Below the pieces are notes generated by a model. It did not search any database. It was given only the letters and a program-made list of their open reading frames with translations, and was not told where the DNA came from. From Pseudomonadota bacterium (lineage in GTDB: Bacteria > Pseudomonadota > Alphaproteobacteria > CACIAM-22H2), in assembly GCA_020161965.1 (NCBI GenBank), contig JAIUNH010000069.1, positions 1-11,696 on the forward strand: 11,696 bases of DNA. Reading direction: 5' to 3'. Both the position numbers and the translations under genes were made by a program. This document shows, piece after piece, positions 7,224 to 11,696 of this stretch; position 1 is the stretch's first letter, and every line of letters starts with the position of its first letter.

Positions 7224-9755
7224 ATGGAAAATATTGCAAATGAAATAATAGAACTTATCAAGGGTGGTTCTTTACCGGCATCGTCGGATTTTTTTAATGA
7301 TATCGGTTTATATGAGGTCGAAACTAATACGTTTCCGCATCAAGAAGGCGTATTTTGGGATTATAAAGATCAATTTCCATATTCTATGAGTGACAACTAC
7401 TTTGGAGGAATACTCAGATTAGTTTGCGCTCTACACAATTCATTTGGTGGGATCATAATCTTTGGCGTTCATGACAAGAAGAGAGATCCTGGCCACAATA
7501 AAGTTCGTGTAAATATTGAAAACTTCAACCAGGCCATCAAGCAAAAGACGGGCACGGCGCTCCAGACCATTCATCGTGAATACATTCTTTCAGCCGATCA
7601 GACTCGAAAAGTCGACGTATTACTCGTTCCGAAGCGTCGAATGGCATCGTCTCCCATAAAGTTCGCTGAACGTATCGGCGAATATGGAGTTGGGATTATT
7701 TGGGTAAGAGAGGGCCATGAAGTAGTCGAGGCCAAGTCTAAAGATCTGCCAATATTGTATTCAGCGCGAGATACATTTGGTGGGCGCCTCTCAGATGAAG
7801 AGGTTTCGATCACCTCTAGTATCCCCCCGAGCTCTGCCACGATTAAAGAGTTCGTCGGGCGTACAACCGTCTTAGATAAGCTATATTGCTGGCTGTTTAA
7901 TGATGAGGAACCGAGGAAGTTTCTCTTTGGGAGGGGGGGCTCCGGCAAAAGTACTATTGCCCATCAATTTGCGAAATTTATCGCAAGCTCTGGCGGCCAA
8001 ATTCCAACGTCTATTGGTCGCCCGATTGATTTAGTGCTTTTTGTAAGCGCAAAGAGAGCTTCTCTAGAGCCGCTCTCGGGCAAGATCCACCCTGATTCTG
8101 GATATGACTTTGAGGACTCCGATGGCCTATTCCGAGCAATTTTACTTTTGGCAGGTTGGACAACAACCGAGAAGATTGAAGGGCTGCTGGGCACAGATTT
8201 GAGGCGTGAAGTTGCCTCAATGCTTGATACTATTCAAACTTTTATTGTTATCGATGATATCGATACATTAACTACTAACGGTATAGATGCGGGCCTGGAC
8301 GATCTTTACCGAATTCTTGTTCGCAGCAAAGCTGGCGGCAAAGTTCTCTATACGCTCAGAAATGCCCCCTCTCATTCTATCGCGAATTCTATCGAGGTTC
8401 CCGGCTTAGATCAGGCAACTGAATTCCCAAATTTCGTCGCAGCTTGTAGCGAACAGTTTAAGGTCAGTCTTACGTTAAGCACTAAACAACTCAGCGAGAT
8501 CGCTGCGGTTACAGAACGGAGGCCACTTGCGATTGAGATTGTTATTGGGCTGTTGCGAACTGCGAGTTTCGATCAAGCAATAAAAATGTACCAAGGCAAA
8601 GAAGGTGAAGAAGCTAGACGATATCTTTTTCAGCGCGAATATAGCGCCCTCCCGTTTGACAACCGCGCTCGCCACTTTCTTGCAGCATTATGTCTTTTTA
8701 AAAGGCCGGTCACGGTCGAGGAACTGGAGCACGTTCTTCAGTTTTCCAAAGAGCAGATTAACGACTGCATTGTCCAAACCTTAGAGATGTTCCTTTCAAG
8801 AGAACTTCGAGATGACGGCATCATGACATTTGCCTTAGGTGCCGCAACGCAGGCATTTATTTCCGATGTTTCTCCAAGTTTGAACTTTTACCCTAAAATT
8901 CGAGCGAATATTCAGTACGCAAAGTCGCCATTTTTGGCGATCAATCCGCAAATAAATAAAATTGAATTTGAGATTCGTAAACTACTTGCAGCTGGCCCAG
9001 AAGGAACAACTTTCGGCTTTAAGCTACTCGCAGAACTACCAAACTCCCCTGAGGTTTCGCAACACCCGACGGTAAATTTGTTAAAGGGAAGATTGCTATT
9101 AAGGTGTAACCCTCCAAGACTTGCAGATGCTCGTGATGCCTTATATTTGGCTATTAAAAACGGTGCGAAAGACATTATGGGCCCCCGCGATTGGTACTGG
9201 GGCGAAGTTCGCTCAGGCTTCGCTGTGCATGAAGCTATCAACGTTTGCAATCTTGTACTCACATCGAAGCAATTTCCGCCCATAAGTAAGGCGGAGTTTC
9301 TTGGGAAACGTGGCGAAGCGTATAACCGAATTGCTAATTCGGAAATGCCCTTAGATCCGGAGAAGGCAATCGATTCGCTTCATTTAGCTTTGTTGTCCTA
9401 TTTAGAGGCGGATAAAATTATTCGTACGAATTCGATTTCCGATGAAAGAACTGTTCCCCGCGTATACTCATCATTTAGCCAGTCTATCGAATCGTTGTTT
9501 CGCGGTATTGATATGTTCATCTCGAATCAGCGTGAGGACTTGGCAACAAAGATGCTGGATTTCATTTTGCGCCGTGAACACGATAAACAATTCGTTTTTG
9601 ATCTATTTATCCCAACCGCTATAAAGTTCGTAGAGCGTATGGTTTCCTCTCCGGAAAGGGAGACGTTTCGCGTAAGGCGTGCTTTTATTCAGCGCGTTGG
9701 AGCGAGCTTCAATCAGAAAAACTGGGCAACGAGTGGCAGCAAAGTCACTACTTGA
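7224..9755 (+). CDS. AlbA_2/Schlafen-type domain + STAND NTPase, 843 aa; candidate antiphage protein
   Basis: Three-part protein. (1) Residues about 30-185: AlbA_2/Schlafen-like domain with WDYKDQFP (45-52), the helix LRLVCALHNSFGG (64-76), then IIIFGVHD (77-84) and a strand-rich end. (2) About 205-545: STAND NTPase of NB-ARC type, with the P-loop GRGGSGKST (236-244), Walker B TFIVIDDID (339-347), a TLR sensor-like motif (377-379), RRPLA (432-436) at the GLPL position, and a winged-helix-like segment about 475-545. (3) About 550-843: helical, repeat-like, the usual sensor part. The family layout is effector, switch, sensor, as in Avs-like defence ATPases; the defence role is inferred. ATG 7224 has AGGGAC at 7211-7216. 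Low G+C and ATA/AGA/TTA codons mark it as foreign. Single-gene operon. No clear terminator in 9756-9817. A -1 frame continues plausibly from about 9722 to a TAA at 9785-9787, so the C-terminus is uncertain. Confidence 0.9.
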   Translation: MENIANEIIELIKGGSLPASSDFFNDIGLYEVETNTFPHQEGVFWDYKDQFPYSMSDNYFGGILRLVCALHNSFGGIIIFGVHDKKRDPGHNKVRVNIENFNQAIKQKTGTALQTIHREYILSADQTRKVDVLLVPKRRMASSPIKFAERIGEYGVGIIWVREGHEVVEAKSKDLPILYSARDTFGGRLSDEEVSITSSIPPSSATIKEFVGRTTVLDKLYCWLFNDEEPRKFLFGRGGSGKSTIAHQFAKFIASSGGQIPTSIGRPIDLVLFVSAKRASLEPLSGKIHPDSGYDFEDSDGLFRAILLLAGWTTTEKIEGLLGTDLRREVASMLDTIQTFIVIDDIDTLTTNGIDAGLDDLYRILVRSKAGGKVLYTLRNAPSHSIANSIEVPGLDQATEFPNFVAACSEQFKVSLTLSTKQLSEIAAVTERRPLAIEIVIGLLRTASFDQAIKMYQGKEGEEARRYLFQREYSALPFDNRARHFLAALCLFKRPVTVEELEHVLQFSKEQINDCIVQTLEMFLSRELRDDGIMTFALGAATQAFISDVSPSLNFYPKIRANIQYAKSPFLAINPQINKIEFEIRKLLAAGPEGTTFGFKLLAELPNSPEVSQHPTVNLLKGRLLLRCNPPRLADARDALYLAIKNGAKDIMGPRDWYWGEVRSGFAVHEAINVCNLVLTSKQFPPISKAEFLGKRGEAYNRIANSEMPLDPEKAIDSLHLALLSYLEADKIIRTNSISDERTVPRVYSSFSQSIESLFRGIDMFISNQREDLATKMLDFILRREHDKQFVFDLFIPTAIKFVERMVSSPERETFRVRRAFIQRVGASFNQKNWATSGSKVTT

Positions 9756-9817
9756 ACAACTTGAGAATTGCGTTAGAGACGCAGTAAAGCTGATCGGCTA
9801 AAGCTTGATATGTTGCT

Positions 9818-9864
9818 GCCCCCTCCCTGCCCTTCGCCATCACGACCGAGACGGAAGCGATTTT
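9818..9864 (+). repeat. Right direct repeat (attR-like)
   Basis: Second copy of the 47-bp repeat, offset 2754 from the left one. Beyond 9864 the sequence continues in GC-rich host style into the stranded RidA ending, so this side holds the original host junction. Confidence 0.9.
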
Positions 9865-9880
9865 CACCCTGGAAGATTAG
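9818..9880 (+). pseudogene. Stranded 3' end of the second RidA gene
   Basis: In the RidA frame this stretch reads LPFAITTETEAIFTLED and then TAG at 9878-9880, paralleling LPFAITTEMEAIFSYN at the end of the intact copy. It has no start or upstream body. It is best explained as the original gene end displaced about 2.75 kb by the island. It may now contribute only upstream sequence to the FemAB-like gene that starts 24 bases later. Confidence 0.82.
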
Positions 9881-9904
9881 GCGGCGGGGACTATTCTATC
9901 CTTC

Positions 9905-11056
9905 ATGCCCGATGGTGCGCTGACGCTAAAGATCGACGCGGTCGAAAGCCTGGCCGCGATCGCGCCCGCCGAATGGGATGCGTGTGCGGGCACGGAAAAT
10001 CCGTTCCTCGGCCATGCGTTCCTCTCGGCGTTGGAAGATTCGGGCAGCGTGGGCCCGCGTACCGGCTGGGCGGCCCATCACCTGATCGCGCGCGACGACG
10101 CGGGTACGCTTGTCGGCGCCGTGCCGCTCTACGCCAAAAGCCACAGCCAGGGCGAATACGTCTTCGACCATAGCTGGGCGCAGGCCTATCAGAACGCGGG
10201 CGGGCGCTATTACCCGAAGCTGCAAGCGTGCGTGCCATTCACGCCCGTGCCCGGTGCGCGAATACTCGCGCGCCCCGGCCCGGATCGCGATGCGGTGCGC
10301 GAAGGTCTCGCGCAAACCCTGGCCGGATTGCCGCGCACGAGCGGCGTGTCCTCGCTGCACGTGACGTTCTGCGATCCAAGCGACGCCGAATTGCTCGCCG
10401 AGAACGGCTTCGCGTTGCGCAGAGGCGTGCAATTCCATTGGGAAAATCGCGGCTATGGCAGCTTCGACGATTTCCTGGGGGCGCTGTCGCATTCGCGGCG
10501 CAAGGCGATCAAGCGCGAGCGGCGCGACATCGCCGCGACCGGGATCGAATTCGTCGCACTGACCGGCGACGATTTGCTGCGCGAGCATTGGAGCGCGTTT
10601 TTCGCGTTCTACATCTCGACCTCCGACCGCAAATGGGGCAACCCCTATCTCACGCGGCGCTTCTTCGATCTGCTGCATGATCGCCTGGCCGACAAAGTGC
10701 TGCTGATCCTGGGCCGCAAGGACGGCGAATGGGTATGCGGCGCTTTGAACCTGATCGGCGCTGACACGTTGTACGGCCGCAATTGGGGCGCTTCGGTCGA
10801 GTTGCCGTTCCTGCATTTCGAGGCGTGCTACTACCAAGCGCTCGATTTCGCGATTCAGCGCGGCTTGAAGCGCGTCGAAGCGGGTGCGCAAGGCGAGCAC
10901 AAGCTGCAACGCGGCTATATGCCCGTCTCGACGTGGAGTGCGCATGCGCTGCGCGATCCGGGCTTCGAGAAAGCCGTGCGCGATTTCTGCCGGGCCGAGG
11001 ACGACGCGATGCGCGAGCACATCGCCGCCCTCGAAGCCGAAGGGCCCTATAAATGA
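9905..11056 (+). CDS. FemAB-like N-acyltransferase, DUF482/COG3146 family, 383 aa
   Basis: A GNAT-fold protein of the DUF482 (FemAB_like) family, often labelled peptidoglycan biosynthesis or recognition; the true substrate is not established. Hallmarks are AEWDACAG-ENPFLGHAFLSALE near 22-44, the SHSRRKAIKRERRD basic helix (195-208), and the long signature of the C-terminal GNAT half: LYGRNWGA (289-296), LHFEACYYQALDFAI (303-317), and GAQGEHKLQRGYMPV (327-341). Length is normal for the family. No signal peptide or membrane segment, so cytoplasmic. The ATG at 9905 is preceded only by a distant GGGGA (9886-9890), so its translation may once have depended on the RidA gene ending at 9880, from which the island has now cut it off. 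Its stop overlaps the DUF3095 start as ATGA, indicating an operon. Confidence 0.94.
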   Translation: MPDGALTLKIDAVESLAAIAPAEWDACAGTENPFLGHAFLSALEDSGSVGPRTGWAAHHLIARDDAGTLVGAVPLYAKSHSQGEYVFDHSWAQAYQNAGGRYYPKLQACVPFTPVPGARILARPGPDRDAVREGLAQTLAGLPRTSGVSSLHVTFCDPSDAELLAENGFALRRGVQFHWENRGYGSFDDFLGALSHSRRKAIKRERRDIAATGIEFVALTGDDLLREHWSAFFAFYISTSDRKWGNPYLTRRFFDLLHDRLADKVLLILGRKDGEWVCGALNLIGADTLYGRNWGASVELPFLHFEACYYQALDFAIQRGLKRVEAGAQGEHKLQRGYMPVSTWSAHALRDPGFEKAVRDFCRAEDDAMREHIAALEAEGPYK

Positions 11057-11696
11057 GCCTACCCGCGATCCGCGATTTCGCGCGCGAAGGCTACGATCCC
11101 GCGCGTTATCAAACGCTGGGGCCCGATTGGTTCCTCGCCGTCGCGGATGTGGAGGCGAGCACGAAACTCGCCGGTGCCGGGCGCGACCGCGACGTCAATT
11201 TCGTCGCCGGTGCCGCTGTCGCCGTACTGTCCACCGTCGCGACGAAGCCGCCCGACATGACCGCCTGCCAATTCGGCGGCGACGGCGCCATCGCCGCCGT
11301 CTCGCCCGGCTGCGAAGTTGCGACGCGTGCGGCACTGGCCGCGTTGGCACATTGGGCGGCGGCGGAGATCGACATTCCCTTGCGCGTCGGCCTCGTGCCC
11401 GTGAAGGCGTTGATCGCGGCGGGCCACGACGCGCGCGCGGCGTTGCAGGATTTCGGCGGCGGCAACGTGTTCGGCCAGTTCCTGGGCTCGGGCATTGCTG
11501 CCGCCGATGCTTGGGTCAAAGCCGATGGCAAATGGCGGATAGAACCCGCCCCCGGCGAGTTACCGGGCATCGAGGGCTTGTCGTGCCGCTGGCAGCCCGT
11601 GCCCGCACGGCGCGGCCATGTGCTGTGCGTGATCGTCGATCCAGCACCCGGCGCATCGGGCGAAGCGGCACTCATGCGCCTGCTGGCCGATTTCGA
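11053..11696 (+). CDS. DUF3095 family protein with cyclase-like motifs, 5' part
   Basis: The first 214 residues are visible; the gene runs off the right edge. It starts at ATG 11053, overlapping the FemAB-like stop by ATGA. The sequence fits DUF3095: GPDWFLAVADVEASTKL (23-39), DRDVNFVAGAAVAVLS (45-60), QFGGDGA (73-79), LRVGLVPV (110-117) and GLSCRWQPV (175-183). ADVEAST and GGDGA resemble the two metal-binding strands of class III nucleotide cyclases, with D32 and D77 at the matching places. Whether members cyclise nucleotides is not known to me, so only a distant cyclase-like fold is inferred. Cytoplasmic, GC-rich host codon use, co-transcribed with the FemAB-like gene. Confidence 0.9.
   Translation, partial: MSLPAIRDFAREGYDPARYQTLGPDWFLAVADVEASTKLAGAGRDRDVNFVAGAAVAVLSTVATKPPDMTACQFGGDGAIAAVSPGCEVATRAALAALAHWAAAEIDIPLRVGLVPVKALIAAGHDARAALQDFGGGNVFGQFLGSGIAAADAWVKADGKWRIEPAPGELPGIEGLSCRWQPVPARRGHVLCVIVDPAPGASGEAALMRLLADF

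Larger units (their letters stand above)
7064..9864. mobile_element. AT-rich single-gene island in the 3' end of the second RidA gene
   Basis: Flanked by 47-bp direct repeats (7064-7110 and 9818-9864; constant offset 2754; mismatches only at 7070/9824 and 7098/9852). Both copies encode the RidA C-terminal stretch PFAITTE. Base composition changes abruptly at the repeat: by hand count 7261-7320 is 25/60 G+C against 39/60 for 6481-6540. The pattern matches site-specific integration into a gene end that restores the reading frame, as integrative elements do. No recombinase, transposase or tRNA is present, only the 843-residue STAND gene. It could have been mobilised in trans, be the remnant of a larger element, or have arrived by homologous recombination with a donor already carrying it. 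The insertion is well supported; the mechanism is open. Confidence 0.75.

Noticed and set aside
7195..7248. Short 17-codon frame (ATG 7195) overlapping the STAND start, as a leader peptide
   Set aside because: It has no ribosome binding site and no attenuator-like structure follows, so it is probably chance.
9756..9817. Terminator after the STAND gene
   Set aside because: Only a weak AAGCT/AGCTT pairing is present, with no T tract.
9805..10173. 122-codon plus-strand frame starting in the right repeat
   Set aside because: It crosses the stranded RidA end and the DUF482 gene in the wrong frame and shows no protein-like features.
9926..11020. 364-codon minus-strand reading frame
   Set aside because: It is antisense to the DUF482 gene, whose family motifs on the plus strand are unmistakable.
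1..11696. tRNA, rRNA or CRISPR arrays
   Set aside because: No tRNA-like cloverleaf, rRNA signature or regularly spaced direct repeats were seen; the only direct repeat is the pair flanking the island.

Overview
The window looks like chromosomal DNA of a GC-rich alphaproteobacterium, probably Rhodospirillales-like. The basis is the long coenzyme-B12-dependent ribonucleotide reductase, the FemAB-like DUF482 gene next to a DUF3095 gene, and the codon use of the flanking genes. This is inference from protein character; no database was searched.

Layout. (1) 1-2996: the 3' part of nrdJ (class II ribonucleotide reductase), entering from the left edge and closed by a strong intrinsic terminator at 3022-3050. 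(2) 3151-4284: an unrecognised soluble protein of 377 residues. (3) 4281-4570: a non-coding, highly palindromic element between two convergent genes, with 35-bp terminal inverted repeats (32/35 matching), TA within CTAG at both ends, and two large internal stem-loops. It looks like a MITE, and both neighbouring genes take their TAG stop codon from its CTAG ends. (4) 4567-6104, minus strand: a Sel1-repeat lipoprotein gene followed by a small exported LolA-like protein gene that starts at a TTG. (5) 6222-7123, plus strand: two tandem RidA/YjgF-family genes whose stop and start overlap (TTGA). (6) 7064-9864: an AT-rich insertion bounded by 47-bp direct repeats (45/47 identical) made from the 3' end of the second RidA gene. 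It holds one gene of 843 residues: an AlbA_2/Schlafen-type domain, a STAND (NB-ARC-like) NTPase, a winged-helix-like region and a helical C-terminus. (7) 9905-11696: a DUF482 FemAB-like acyltransferase gene overlapping by ATGA a DUF3095 gene that runs off the right edge.

How it fits together. The GC-rich genes look like ordinary host genes. Two mobile insertions appear to have entered this background without destroying a gene. The MITE-like element sits where two convergent stop codons probably once shared one CTAG. The AT-rich island entered the last codons of the second RidA gene, gave it a new C-terminus and left the old 3' end stranded at 9818-9880.

The most notable object is the single-gene island. 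Its protein has the effector-switch-sensor layout of STAND-type antiphage proteins, and its N-terminal domain keeps three acidic residues at the spacing remembered for the nuclease site of mammalian Schlafens. No integrase is present, so its mode of movement is unknown. A defence role is inference.
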